Shown: positions 6,295 to 13,567 of the stretch, in pieces
Numbering within the stretch: the first letter of the stretch is position 1
Layout of the letters: each line of letters begins with the position of its first letter
From: Planctomycetota bacterium
Lineage (GTDB): Bacteria; Planctomycetota; UBA1135
Direction of reading: 5' to 3'
NCBI GenBank assembly: GCA_027623585.1
Contig: JAQBVK010000030.1
Span: 1-13,567 of the forward strand
Length of the DNA: 13,567 nucleotides
Made by a program: the position numbers and the translations under genes
The notes under the pieces: generated by a model
Seen by the model: only the letters and a program-made list of their open reading frames with translations
The model's database searches: none
Told to the model about the DNA's origin: nothing

Positions 6295-8313
6295 CTATCG
6301 TGGGGTGCAGGCTGCGGCGCCCGCAAGCGCGCCGGCCTCGTAGGCCACGATGCGCCCGGCGAAGGCGCTCGCGGCGACCGTCAGCGGGCTCGCCAGCCAC
6401 AACCGGCCGGGGCCGCTGCGGCCTTGGAAGTTGCGGTTGATCGCCGACACCGTGACTTGCTCGGGGGCGTCACTGACGCCGGGGCCGCAGCCGATGCAGG
6501 CGCCGCAGCCGGGCAGAATCACAGTGGCGCCGACGCGCTCGAACAGCGCGGTCCAGCCCTGCGCGCGCGAATATTCCATGACCGGCGCGGAGCCGAACTG
6601 AATGTAGAACTTCACGCCAGGCGCGACCTTGAGGCCGGCTTGATCGGCTTCGGCGCAGACGCGCGCGTAGTAGCGGAAGTCTTCGATCTTGCCGGCCGTG
6701 CAGGATCCGCCGTAGGCGATGTCGATCGGCACTTCGCCGACCTCGGCGATCAACGCGCCGTTGGTCGGGTCGCTGGGGATGCCGCGATCGGGATCGCCCG
6801 GATGCGCGACCATCGGCCGGATCGACGCCAGGTCGATGCGATGCACGCCGCCCGCGTAATGCGCGCCCGCGTCCGCGCGCACGAAGCGCGCTTCGAACTC
6901 TTCCGCTGACACTCCGCGCCGGCGTTCCGCCAGCCATTCGGCCAGCGCGCGATCGCCCTCGGCGATGCCGGTGCGCGCAGTGCATTCGGTCGCCATGTTG
7001 CAGAGCGTGGCGCGCTCGTCGGGGTGCAAGGACTTCAGTCCCGGCCCGCCAAACTCCATCGAACGATTCAAGGTGTCCTCGCGCTTCGCGAAGGTGTCGA
7101 GAATCTGGAGCATCACGTCCTTCGCGGTGCAGCCGGCGTCGAGCCTTCCGTGCAACTCGAAGCGGATGCTCTCCGGCACCTGCACGAAGGTGAAGCCGCT
7201 GTAGGCCAGCGCCGCGTACTCGGTGGCGCCGACGCCGTAGGAGAGCGCGTTGTTGCCCCCGCCCATGCAAGTGTGCGAGTCGGTGGCCTGCACGAAGTCG
7301 CCCGGATCGACGAAGTCTTCGCGGGCGATCTGGTGACAGATTCCTGGACTGACGCCGTCGACCGCGCCGTAATCGCGCACGCCGGTGTGCCGTTGGAATT
7401 CGCGTTGCAGATCCCGCAAGGTCTGGATCTTGGCTGAGAAGGGCGCCATGCGCGCCACGCCGTCGGCGTAAAGCAGGTGATCCTCGAACACCGCGAGCTT
7501 GTCGGGGTTCTGGACCTGATAATCCGCGCCGTACTCCTGGCGCAAGAACTCGTGCACCTGCGCGGTCGTGAACTCGTGGCTGTAGCCGGCGTCCACGCGC
7601 GCGAGCACGGCGTCGCCGGGCTTCACGTAGGCGCCTTCCGCGCCGGGGTTCACCAGTTTCGCGGCGATCATCTTCTCGGCCATCGTCATCGGCCGCTTGC
7701 CGGTGGCGTTGGGCGACAGCACGATTTCACCGGCCGCAATCTTCTTCGAGAACGGGAACAAGCCGCCGCATTCCAGGATCACGCGCGTGACCGGATCGTA
7801 GCGATCGGTGAACTCGTCGAGCGGGATCTCCTCTCCGGCCTGCAGCCGCGCGAGCATCGCATGATCCCCCATCAACTGGCCGAGGTTGATGTTGTTGCGC
7901 TCGTGGATCGGCGCGAAGGAAGCCGCGAACACCATGCGCACGCCCGACCAGCGCTCGCACTGCGGCGCGGTCTCGCGCGAAGAGCCGGTGCCCTTGCGGA
8001 AACCACTCACGATGGCTTCGAAGCCGCCGTCGATCAGCGCGTTCTGACGGAACACCCGCTTGCCGTCGCGCATCAATCCGGCGTAGGCGTTCTTCGCGAT
8101 CTCGGCCGGATCGTGGTCGAAGCAGACCCAAGCCGGCGTCATCACGTCGGTGTTGATGTCGTCGAGCAGATCGGCGACTTTCAGATCGCTCATCTGCAGG
8201 TCCAGACCTTCATAAAGCTGGCGCTCGATCAGCGCCAAGTCTTTGGTCAGGAACAGGACGCGCTTGCCCGGCGTCAGCCGGACGCGGCGCAGAGGCCAGG
8301 AAGCTTCGCTCAT
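6295..8313 (-). CDS. Aconitase-superfamily hydro-lyase, fused LeuD-like and LeuC-like domains
   Basis: This 672-residue protein carries both halves of a 3-isopropylmalate dehydratase/aconitase in one chain, swivel domain first. The N-terminal swivel (about 45-220) shows DDINTD (51-56) and the substrate-binding GTGSSRE (108-114). The catalytic part shows FEDHL (276-280), GICHQI (325-329), ATDSHTCMGGG (343-353) and NMATECTARTG. The [4Fe-4S] ligands should be C538 in YGGSC and C603/C606 in PGCGAC, with an extra C609 following (CGACIGC). The enzyme should isomerise a 2-hydroxyacid such as isopropylmalate, homocitrate or citrate through a dehydrated intermediate. The catalytic half looks more LeuC-like than AcnA-like, but the true substrate cannot be fixed. 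The swivel-first order recalls AcnB without its HEAT-like domain. The ATG at 8313 begins a plausible N-terminus (LTPGKRVLFLTKD) but has no clear ribosome binding site. It lies 81 bp after the propeller gene and 22 bp before mscL. Confidence 0.85.
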   Translation of the reverse strand: MSEASWPLRRVRLTPGKRVLFLTKDLALIERQLYEGLDLQMSDLKVADLLDDINTDVMTPAWVCFDHDPAEIAKNAYAGLMRDGKRVFRQNALIDGGFEAIVSGFRKGTGSSRETAPQCERWSGVRMVFAASFAPIHERNNINLGQLMGDHAMLARLQAGEEIPLDEFTDRYDPVTRVILECGGLFPFSKKIAAGEIVLSPNATGKRPMTMAEKMIAAKLVNPGAEGAYVKPGDAVLARVDAGYSHEFTTAQVHEFLRQEYGADYQVQNPDKLAVFEDHLLYADGVARMAPFSAKIQTLRDLQREFQRHTGVRDYGAVDGVSPGICHQIAREDFVDPGDFVQATDSHTCMGGGNNALSYGVGATEYAALAYSGFTFVQVPESIRFELHGRLDAGCTAKDVMLQILDTFAKREDTLNRSMEFGGPGLKSLHPDERATLCNMATECTARTGIAEGDRALAEWLAERRRGVSAEEFEARFVRADAGAHYAGGVHRIDLASIRPMVAHPGDPDRGIPSDPTNGALIAEVGEVPIDIAYGGSCTAGKIEDFRYYARVCAEADQAGLKVAPGVKFYIQFGSAPVMEYSRAQGWTALFERVGATVILPGCGACIGCGPGVSDAPEQVTVSAINRNFQGRSGPGRLWLASPLTVAASAFAGRIVAYEAGALAGAAACTPR

Positions 8314-8327
8314 CGCGGATTCGGGTC

Positions 8328-8366
8328 GAAACGAAAGCCCGCCGCTGCTGAAATCGGCCGCGGCGG
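8328..8366 (-). terminator. Weak hairpin between propeller gene and hydro-lyase
   Basis: In the 81-bp gap, CCGCCGC (8339-8345) pairs with GCGGCGG (8360-8366) across a 14-nt loop. On the minus strand the hairpin is followed by a T-containing tail (GCTTTCGTTTCG). It could be a weak or attenuating terminator, or just a by-product of GC-rich sequence. I see no promoter in the gap. Confidence 0.25.
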
Positions 8367-8394
8367 ATGGTTCGGTACCTCGAAGGCCCGAATT

Positions 8395-9405
8395 CTAACG
8401 CATCCGCGCCAGACGAGTGACGCGGCCCTGCGAGACCCAATCGAGCACGTAAAGGTCGCCGTTGGCGCCCCAGGCGAGACCATGCGGCGCCACGAATTGG
8501 CCGTCGAGCCAATCGGCGCGCGGCACGCCGTTGTTGGCGCGCTTGGCAGCGTCGGGCTGGTCGCCGAGTTGCGCCAGCAATTGGTTGTTGCGATCGAGCA
8601 AGGTGACGCGCCCGGCGAGATCCGGCACCGCGACCACGTCGCCGCGGATCGCCACGCCGCAGGGGCGGCGCAGCATGCCTTCCACCACCTCGATGAGTTC
8701 GCCGTCGAGAGTGAAGGACTGCAGGCGATGATTCTCGCGGTCGGCCACCAACAAGCGCGGCGGCGAGTGCCGCTGATCGAGCGTGATGCCGTGCGGGGTG
8801 TTGAACTTGCCCGGTTCCGCGCCTCTCCCGCCCCAGCAACGCAGCCAAGTCCCATCCGCTCGGAATTGGTGAACGAATCCGAGCCCGTAGCCGTCGGCGA
8901 CGTAGACGTCGCCGTCGGGGCCGACGGTCACGCCGGTGGGATTGAACTGCCCGGCGTTCTCGTACTTGCCGCTCTCCTCGGGCCAGCCGCGCCGGAACAG
9001 GATCGTCCCTTCCAGGGTCGCGCGGAGGAGTTCATGACGCCCGGTGTGCACCAGCCACAGTTCCTCGCCACCCGGCGCGAGACACATGCCGTGAAGACCG
9101 CCGGCGAGTTCCTCGCCCCAGGCATCGACGATGCCGCCGTCCTTCTCGAGCACCAGCACCGCGCGCTTGGAGTCGCTGTTGACGTAGATGCGGCCGCGCG
9201 CGTCCACCACCACGCCGCCGTGGGTGTTGCCGGGCTCCAAAGTATTCGAGAGGCGCGACCAATTCGGATCCCAGCCGAAGCGCGTCGCGCCTTCGCCGAC
9301 TTCGATCCAAGGCGCTCGCGGCGCACCCGCGCAGCCCAGCGCCAGTGCAAGCACGGCGAGGAACAAGGATCCAGCGACGGCAGTACGACTCATGCCGCAA
9401 ATCAT
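8395..9405 (-). CDS. NHL-type six-bladed beta-propeller lipoprotein
   Basis: A 336-residue exported protein. The N-terminal stretch up to Cys25 (AGSLFLAVLALALGC) is a lipoprotein signal with a good lipobox (ALGC). The rest contains six similar units, each with a PxG or HG turn and a DxYV-type strand: HGGVVVDARGRIYV, HGMCLAPGGEELWLV, PTGVTVGPDGDVYVADGYG, PHGITLDQRHSPPRLLVADREN, PCGVAIRGDVVAVPDLAG and PHGLAWGANGDLYVLD. This fits an NHL or SMP-30-like six-bladed propeller, usually a binding scaffold or a lactonase/lyase; no catalytic residues can be assigned with confidence. The ATG at 9405 has an AAGG just upstream but very close. The in-frame ATG at 9393 gives an equally good signal peptide. 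It starts downstream of the strong terminator at 9433-9465, so it begins a new transcription unit. Confidence 0.82.
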   Translation of the reverse strand: MICGMSRTAVAGSLFLAVLALALGCAGAPRAPWIEVGEGATRFGWDPNWSRLSNTLEPGNTHGGVVVDARGRIYVNSDSKRAVLVLEKDGGIVDAWGEELAGGLHGMCLAPGGEELWLVHTGRHELLRATLEGTILFRRGWPEESGKYENAGQFNPTGVTVGPDGDVYVADGYGLGFVHQFRADGTWLRCWGGRGAEPGKFNTPHGITLDQRHSPPRLLVADRENHRLQSFTLDGELIEVVEGMLRRPCGVAIRGDVVAVPDLAGRVTLLDRNNQLLAQLGDQPDAAKRANNGVPRADWLDGQFVAPHGLAWGANGDLYVLDWVSQGRVTRLARMR

Positions 9406-9432
9406 AGACCTTCGCTGCCGCTGGACCTGATG

Positions 9433-9465
9433 AAGAAAACCGGGAGCGGATTTCTCCGCTCCCGG
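9433..9465 (-). terminator. Strong intrinsic terminator of the GldG/DUF4340 operon
   Basis: A perfect 11-bp inverted repeat, CCGGGAGCGGA (9440-9450) and TCCGCTCCCGG (9455-9465), closes over a 4-nt loop. Read on the minus strand it is followed at once by TTTTCTT (9433-9439 on the plus strand is its complement). It lies 37 bp past the stop of the hybrid gene and before the propeller gene, marking the boundary between the two minus-strand transcription units. Confidence 0.88.
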
Positions 9466-9502
9466 CCTACCCTTCTCGTCGGAAGTTCTTCCCCCGAATC
9501 AA

Positions 9503-10144
9503 CTACGGACGAGGCTGGAAGGTCGCGGACATGGACTGCCCACCCTTGCTGACGGTCAGGATGCTGCCGTCGTTGACGCGCGGGCCAGTCGGACGTCCAT
9601 CCGGGCCGGGCGTGACCAGTTTGCGGATGTTCAGGCGGGCGACGCGATCGGCGCCAGCGGTGGCGTTACCGATGAACATTCCGTCGATGCTGACGGCAAC
9701 GGTGGTGCCCGGCGCGAGGTGTTGAAACTCGACTTCGAGCTCTTGCTCGACGCGGCCGTTCTCAGGCGACTCCTTGTACTTGCCCTTCAGGATCATGTTG
9801 CCCTGTTGAGCCTGGGCGTCCCAGATCTTGTCGTTGTTGTTGATCAGCGCCTCGACGCGCCAGCGATCGGCGAGCGTCACGCCGATCCAATGTTCGGGTC
9901 CGAACGAGCCGGGCACCTCGAAGCCGAGCGCGTCCATCACCGGAGCTTCCAGCGCCGCGCCGCGTCCCGGTTCCGCCGCCTCGAGCAAGGCCATCAGCTC
10001 CGCGCGCAAGGCGTCGGGCCGACCCGCGCACTCCTCGAGCAGGGCCGCGCGCGCGTCGGGACCCGCTTGGCGAATGCGCTCGAAGCCTTCTTCGAGTCGT
10101 CGCCAGTCGTCCGCGGAGAAGCGCGCCGCCCCCATTCCGCCCAT
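9503..10144 (-). CDS. Hybrid protein: kinase-type N-terminal region joined to an unrelated beta-rich domain
   Basis: This 213-residue protein appears to be made of two parts. Residues 1-100 (WRRLEEGFERIRQAG, ARAALLEECAGRPDALRAE, LMALLEAAE, then IGVTLADRWRVEALI) look like the helical leader that precedes the Ser/Thr kinase domain in many Planctomycetota-type kinases, ending exactly where the glycine-rich loop should begin. Instead the chain runs on as NNNDKIWDAQ into a 110-residue beta-rich segment (MILKGKYKES, RVEQELEVEFQHL, TVAVSIDGMFIGN, ILTVSKGGQSMSATFQPRP). I believe that segment resembles small domains found in exported proteins. No kinase catalytic motifs, signal peptide or membrane segment are present. 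The ATG at 10144 is 1 nt from the upstream stop, so translation is probably coupled; an in-frame ATG at 10135 is an alternative. It could be a deletion product, a real fusion or an assembly artefact. Confidence 0.65.
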   Translation of the reverse strand: MGGMGAARFSADDWRRLEEGFERIRQAGPDARAALLEECAGRPDALRAELMALLEAAEPGRGAALEAPVMDALGFEVPGSFGPEHWIGVTLADRWRVEALINNNDKIWDAQAQQGNMILKGKYKESPENGRVEQELEVEFQHLAPGTTVAVSIDGMFIGNATAGADRVARLNIRKLVTPGPDGRPTGPRVNDGSILTVSKGGQSMSATFQPRP

Positions 10145-10145
10145 G

Positions 10146-10835
10146 CTAGGGCGCGCGGGCGAGTCGGAAGAGCGTTTCGTGGACGCGCGTCAAACCTTGC
10201 TCGCGGAACGCCGGCTCGCGATCGAGCCAGTCGTCGCGCTGCAGAAACTCCGGCTCCAAGAAAGCCGGGGCGCAGTAGCGGGCGCGGATCTCGGCCTCGT
10301 CCACCGAGAAGGGCGGCCCCTGCTTTTCCTCCGGCGGATACTCGAAGCCCACCAGCAAGCCGCGCGCGCCCGGTGCCGTCAAGGCGGCGATCTGCGTGAC
10401 GTAGCGGAGGCGCAGCGGCGCCGGCAAGGCGATCATCGCGGCGCGATCCCACCAGCCTTCGAGCGGGCCGCCGGCGACTTCCTCCGCGAGCGCGCGATCG
10501 AGCGCGAAGAAGTCGCCGCACAAAATCGCGACTCTGCCCGCGCGCCAGAGCGTGAAGGCGCCGAGCGATTCCTTTTGCGCCTCGAGTTGCTGTTCGCGAA
10601 AGAAGTCCGCGACCGCGATCGCGCTCAACTCGACTCCGAGCACCGTGTGGCCGCGCTCCGCGAGCCAAATCAGGTCGACGGCCTTCCCGCACAGGGGCAC
10701 CAACACCGCCGCGCCCGGCGCGAGCGCGAGCGAAGGCCAGTGCGTGCGCAAGCGTTCACTGGCGCGGCCTTCGTGGAAGCCGATGCGGCCCTCACGCCAA
10801 CGCGCTAGCCAGAAGTCGTGCTCCGCCTCAGCCAC
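10146..10835 (-). CDS. Thiopurine S-methyltransferase family SAM-dependent methyltransferase
   Basis: A 229-residue class I methyltransferase of the bacterial TPMT family, soluble, using S-adenosylmethionine to methylate thiol, selenium or tellurium compounds in characterised members. Evidence is HDFWLARWREGRIGFHEG at residues 6-23, VLVPLCGKAVDLIWLAERGH (44-63, the SAM-binding loop), VLGVELS (65-71), CGDFF (106-110), WWDRAAMIALP (128-138) and GPPFSVDEAEIRARY (173-187). The gene starts at a GTG at 10835, 5 nt after the stop of the DUF4340 gene. The frame stays open upstream to 11147, but that part is out-of-frame translation of the DUF4340 gene. Its place in a GldG/DUF4340 operon is not explained by its known activity. 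The symbol tpm would fit but is not given because the substrate is unproven. Confidence 0.87.
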   Translation of the reverse strand: MAEAEHDFWLARWREGRIGFHEGRASERLRTHWPSLALAPGAAVLVPLCGKAVDLIWLAERGHTVLGVELSAIAVADFFREQQLEAQKESLGAFTLWRAGRVAILCGDFFALDRALAEEVAGGPLEGWWDRAAMIALPAPLRLRYVTQIAALTAPGARGLLVGFEYPPEEKQGPPFSVDEAEIRARYCAPAFLEPEFLQRDDWLDREPAFREQGLTRVHETLFRLARAP

Positions 10836-10840
10836 GCTGC

Positions 10841-11983
10841 TTAGCCGCCGGAGTCCTCGTCCTCGACCGGCTCGACTACTGCCTCCGGCTCCGGCTCCGG
10901 CTCCGGCAAAGGCTCGAGCCAATCCTCGAGTCCTTGCAGCAGGGCGCCGCCCTTCCACTGCGGAAGTTTGTAGATCCAGCCGTGCCACTTGCTCTCCCAT
11001 TGCGCGAGCGTGGCCGCAGTCGGGCCACGCGGTCCTTCCTGCGGGCCATCGGCGCCGTACGCCGGCGGCGGCGGCAACTCGGCGGTCGGCGGCGCCGAAG
11101 CCAAGCGCACCCACAACTCGGGAGCTTCCTCGTCGCCGATTTTCCATGCGTCCATGCGGATCGATCCGCCGTGGAAGAAGCCGAACTCGGCCACCGCGTC
11201 CGGTCCGCGTGCGAAGCGTTCGTCGCTATCCGGCGCCACGTCGTCGAAGTTCAAGAAGCCGAGCACGTTGCCGAGCGCGCCGAAGGGCGAGAACTCCTTG
11301 AGACTGCGGCCCTCGGGCAACTCCGCAAGCGACCACGGCGTCGCGTCGTCGGGGCGCGAGAGCGAGAAATGATCATTCCCGCGCACCAACAGAATGCTGG
11401 CGACGTCCTGCTGGTTGGCGTTGGCGACTTCCTTGTCGAGCCACGCGGTCGGCTGGTAGGGCAAGGACACTTCGCCGGCCACGAACCAACACTGATCGTC
11501 ACCGGCCAAACGCGCGTAAATGCCGCGCACCGGCGACCACTTCGATTGGCCGATCACGAGTTCCCAGGTCGGCGCCTCTTTCCCAGCAACCCACAGCCGC
11601 AGCAGCTTGCCACGCTCGTCCGCTTCGCCGCTGCTCGCGAGCTGAAGTTCCGCGTGCCGCTCGGGCTTCGCGGTTTTCGCCTCGCGCTTCTCGAGCGCGT
11701 AGAGACCGAGCAGCAGGCGTTTGATCTCGTCCGTCTTGACCGGATACCCGCCGCGACCCGGATCCACCCAAGCCACGCCGCGCTTCTCGTACTGGATGGG
11801 CGTCACGCCATCGTCCAACTCGATGCGCACGATCTCGTTGATTTGCTCCTTGAGCCCGGGCAGGAAGGCGTCGCCGGCGTCCGCGTTAGTGGAGCCAGCG
11901 CCGTCACGGCTCGCGGCCCACCAGGCCAGGATCAGGGCGAGCGCGGCGACGGCGGCGAAGATGCGAAGAGTGCGAGGATTCAT
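10841..11983 (-). CDS. DUF4340 domain protein, membrane-anchored
   Basis: A 380-residue protein with one N-terminal transmembrane segment (IFAAVAALALILAWWAA, residues 8-24) and a large extracytoplasmic part. The region INEIVRIELDDG...PIQYEKRGVAWVDPGRGGYPVKTDEIKRLLLGLYALEKREAKT matches the repeating DUF4340 pattern, in which a side-chain-like beta element is followed by a helix that counts residues to a threshold. DUF4340 proteins usually follow GldG-type proteins and ABC-2 transporter genes; the molecular role is unknown. The C-terminus is acidic and Pro/Glu-rich (PLPEPEPEPE...EDEDSGG), probably disordered. The ATG at 11983 begins the membrane segment and lies 4 nt after the GldG-like stop. 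The frame stays open to 12061, but that extension is an antisense-like run of Trp/Cys residues overlapping the upstream gene. Confidence 0.82.
   Translation of the reverse strand: MNPRTLRIFAAVAALALILAWWAASRDGAGSTNADAGDAFLPGLKEQINEIVRIELDDGVTPIQYEKRGVAWVDPGRGGYPVKTDEIKRLLLGLYALEKREAKTAKPERHAELQLASSGEADERGKLLRLWVAGKEAPTWELVIGQSKWSPVRGIYARLAGDDQCWFVAGEVSLPYQPTAWLDKEVANANQQDVASILLVRGNDHFSLSRPDDATPWSLAELPEGRSLKEFSPFGALGNVLGFLNFDDVAPDSDERFARGPDAVAEFGFFHGGSIRMDAWKIGDEEAPELWVRLASAPPTAELPPPPAYGADGPQEGPRGPTAATLAQWESKWHGWIYKLPQWKGGALLQGLEDWLEPLPEPEPEPEAVVEPVEDEDSGG
10883..10906. repeat. Hexanucleotide repeat (CTCCGG)x4
   Basis: Four exact tandem CTCCGG units lie inside the DUF4340 gene. On the coding strand they give the Pro-Glu run near the C-terminus. 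Because the unit is 6 bp, slippage would add or remove Pro-Glu pairs without breaking the frame. Confidence 0.85.
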
Positions 11984-11987
11984 CGCT

Positions 11988-13567
11988 TCAACGTTTGCGG
12001 TTACGGAAGTAGGTCCAACCCAACACCAGCAGCGCGACCAGCAGCGGCGTGCCGACGACATTCAGCAACATCACCTCACGGCCGAGGCCGTCGATGTCCT
12101 TGCGCAGGTTGTATTCGACGGCGCGCAGTTCCTTGCGCGCGGACAGCACTTCGTCGTTGAGGCTGTCGAGTTCGGATTCGATTTCCGGAGTCAGGATCAC
12201 GTCGCCGCCGCCCTGGCCCTGCAGTTCGCGGATGCGCTGTTCGGCGCCGCTGATCTTCGCCTGCAAGGCGCTTTCCTCTTCGAGGTAGCGCTCCTCGGCT
12301 TCCTTGCGCAGCTCCTCGACGCGCGAGAACGGGCGCGTGTGCTTGCCGCGGCTGCGCAAGCTCATGAGTTCGCCGCTGCCCGACAAGCCTTCGATCACGT
12401 TCAGGATGAAGGAACCGTTGTCGGTCATGGCGACCGGCGCCATGCCGAGTTGCATCGGGCGCGTGTCGACCCAGAAACGATCGGCCAGGAAGTCTAAGTC
12501 GCCGACCAGCACGATGCCGCCGGCGGGACCGGAAGCGGTGACGCCGCCCTCATCCGGGAACGCGCTCTGCAGCGTGCCTTCCAAGCGCGCGGCGAGCACG
12601 CGCGCGCCGCCCGAGGGCACGAACTCGCGCAGCAACTCACCCGGATCGGGCATGAATTCGAGTTTGCTGGTCGGCATCACGGCCGAGTCGTCGGTGGAAC
12701 GCAGCAAGGGAATCAGCCGCGTGGTCGCTCCCTCCGCGCTGCGGAAGGAACCGGGCACGCCGAGCAGCAGGATTTCGAGCCCCTGCGTGAGCGGATCGTC
12801 CTTAGCGAAGACCTCGTTCTCGGCGAGCACTTGGTGGTAGGCCAGGAACTCCACCGAGCCGCTGCCGCGGCCGTCACTGCGGGTCGGCACGCGCATCGCG
12901 GCCTTGCGGTCGGCGACGAACTCTTTTGCTTCCCAACTCACGCCCCACGCCGCGAGCAGCGGTCCGAGATCGGAAGAGGAGGGACCGCCTTGCTGCGGTC
13001 CGCCGAAACTGCTCATCTGAGCCTCGCTCGACGGCGCCGCTTCGCACCACGGATCGATCAGCGCGAGGATGCTGCCGCCGGCGAGCGCGTAGGCGTCGAT
13101 GGCGCGCAGCAGTTCTTCGGACAGGTTGCGAGGATGCGCGAGGAACAGCACCGCGGTGTCCTCAGGCAGCGCGCTCGCGTTGGCCAGCACCGATTCGACC
13201 TCGAAGATCTGGCGCAACTGCGTCACGATGAACCATGACGGCGCCTGCCGGCCCGGATTCATCGGATCGAACTCGCCTTCCATCGGCGCGCCGGAGACCA
13301 TCGCAATCTTCGGGCGTTTCGCCGCCGCCAGCGATTGCACCATCCGCATCACGTCGTACTCCAAGAAGGAGTCGGTTTGCGGATCGAGGAAGGGAATCGT
13401 TTCCTCGCGGTCGACCGAGTTGCGCCCGATCAATCCGAAGGTGATCGTGCCGCCGGCTTGGTCCGCGACCACGCGCGCCAGGCCCGAGGCGCGCGCGGCG
13501 TCCTCGGCTTCGGAATAGGGTTCCGGATCGAGGAAACGTAGCTCGAGCTTGCCCGCGCTGACTTCGG
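11988..13567 (-). CDS. GldG-like ABC-transporter auxiliary protein (5' end beyond window)
   Basis: The reading frame is open to the right edge, giving the last ~525 residues; the GTG at 13472 is internal. The part at the edge (GKLELRFLDPEPYSEAE...ASGLARV) resembles the element in GldG-type proteins that precedes the extracytoplasmic domain. A glutamine-amidotransferase-like/Rossmann-type stretch follows (PKIAMVSGAP, VTQLRQIFEVESV, DTAVLFLAHPRNLSEELLRAIDAYALAGGSILALIDPW, split by loops). Near the C-terminus, residues encoded at about 12110-12330 form a heptad-rich coiled coil (ELRKEAEERYLEEESALQAK). One transmembrane helix (VVGTPLLVALLVLGWTYF) and a basic end (RNRKR) close the protein. GldG family proteins work with ABC-2 exporters (in Bacteroidota, gliding; elsewhere unknown). 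The ABC permease and ATPase genes are expected just upstream, outside the window. Confidence 0.82.
   Translation of the reverse strand, partial: EVSAGKLELRFLDPEPYSEAEDAARASGLARVVADQAGGTITFGLIGRNSVDREETIPFLDPQTDSFLEYDVMRMVQSLAAAKRPKIAMVSGAPMEGEFDPMNPGRQAPSWFIVTQLRQIFEVESVLANASALPEDTAVLFLAHPRNLSEELLRAIDAYALAGGSILALIDPWCEAAPSSEAQMSSFGGPQQGGPSSSDLGPLLAAWGVSWEAKEFVADRKAAMRVPTRSDGRGSGSVEFLAYHQVLAENEVFAKDDPLTQGLEILLLGVPGSFRSAEGATTRLIPLLRSTDDSAVMPTSKLEFMPDPGELLREFVPSGGARVLAARLEGTLQSAFPDEGGVTASGPAGGIVLVGDLDFLADRFWVDTRPMQLGMAPVAMTDNGSFILNVIEGLSGSGELMSLRSRGKHTRPFSRVEELRKEAEERYLEEESALQAKISGAEQRIRELQGQGGGDVILTPEIESELDSLNDEVLSARKELRAVEYNLRKDIDGLGREVMLLNVVGTPLLVALLVLGWTYFRNRKR

Noticed and set aside
7477..9552. 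Long plus-strand open frame (691 codons) opposite the hydro-lyase and propeller genes
   Set aside because: Its composition mirrors the antisense of two recognisable proteins, it crosses the intergenic gap and the terminator, and it has no family features.
10934..12160. Plus-strand open frame of 408 codons opposite the DUF4340 gene
   Set aside because: Arg-rich antisense shadow without motifs; the minus-strand gene has a membrane segment and a family pattern.

Overview
This is a GC-rich stretch of bacterial chromosome, densely packed with genes; I recognise no insertion sequence, CRISPR array, tRNA or rRNA in it. The cell is probably Gram-negative: there is an outer-membrane beta-barrel protein at the left edge and two lipoprotein-type signal peptides. 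A type I sulfatase, a protein-kinase-type N-terminal region of the sort common in Planctomycetota, and a GldG/DUF4340 pair make Planctomycetota or a similarly gene-rich lineage (e.g. Myxococcota) the best guess, but no marker gene here settles it.

Layout from left to right. (1) Bases 2-604, plus strand: the C-terminal part of an outer-membrane barrel protein. (2) Bases 621-3137, minus strand: a sulfatase followed 9 nt later by an isopropylmalate/isocitrate-dehydrogenase family enzyme, a likely two-gene operon. (3) Bases 3178-5407, plus strand: a formate-dehydrogenase-like molybdopterin oxidoreductase of the FdhF/YdeP type. It is interrupted by a +1 frame change at about 4889-4899, so it now reads as a large catalytic piece and a small cofactor-binding piece. 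Only 40 bp separate it from the divergent sulfatase, and a 15-bp palindrome lies in that gap. (4) Bases 5415-5759, minus strand: a small exported protein I do not recognise. (5) Bases 5832-9405, minus strand: an NHL-type beta-propeller lipoprotein, a one-piece LeuD-LeuC-like hydro-lyase and mscL, closed by a 14-bp hairpin terminator. (6) Bases 9503-13567, minus strand: a tight operon of gldG-like (cut by the window edge), a DUF4340 gene, a thiopurine-methyltransferase-type gene and an odd hybrid gene, closed by a strong intrinsic terminator at 9433-9465.

Themes. The dehydrogenase (621-1679) and the fused hydratase (6295-8313) are the enzyme types that catalyse consecutive steps in leucine-type 2-oxoacid chain elongation. 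They could work in one pathway, although they sit in separate transcription units. The GldG/DUF4340 pair normally accompanies an ABC-2 exporter, whose genes should lie just beyond the right edge. The most unusual items are the hybrid gene at 9503-10144 (a kinase N-terminus that breaks off where the kinase fold should begin and continues into an unrelated beta-rich domain), the frame-broken molybdoenzyme, and the cysteine-rich tail on MscL. I see no convincing new multi-gene system. The rest is mostly recognisable housekeeping and accessory metabolism.
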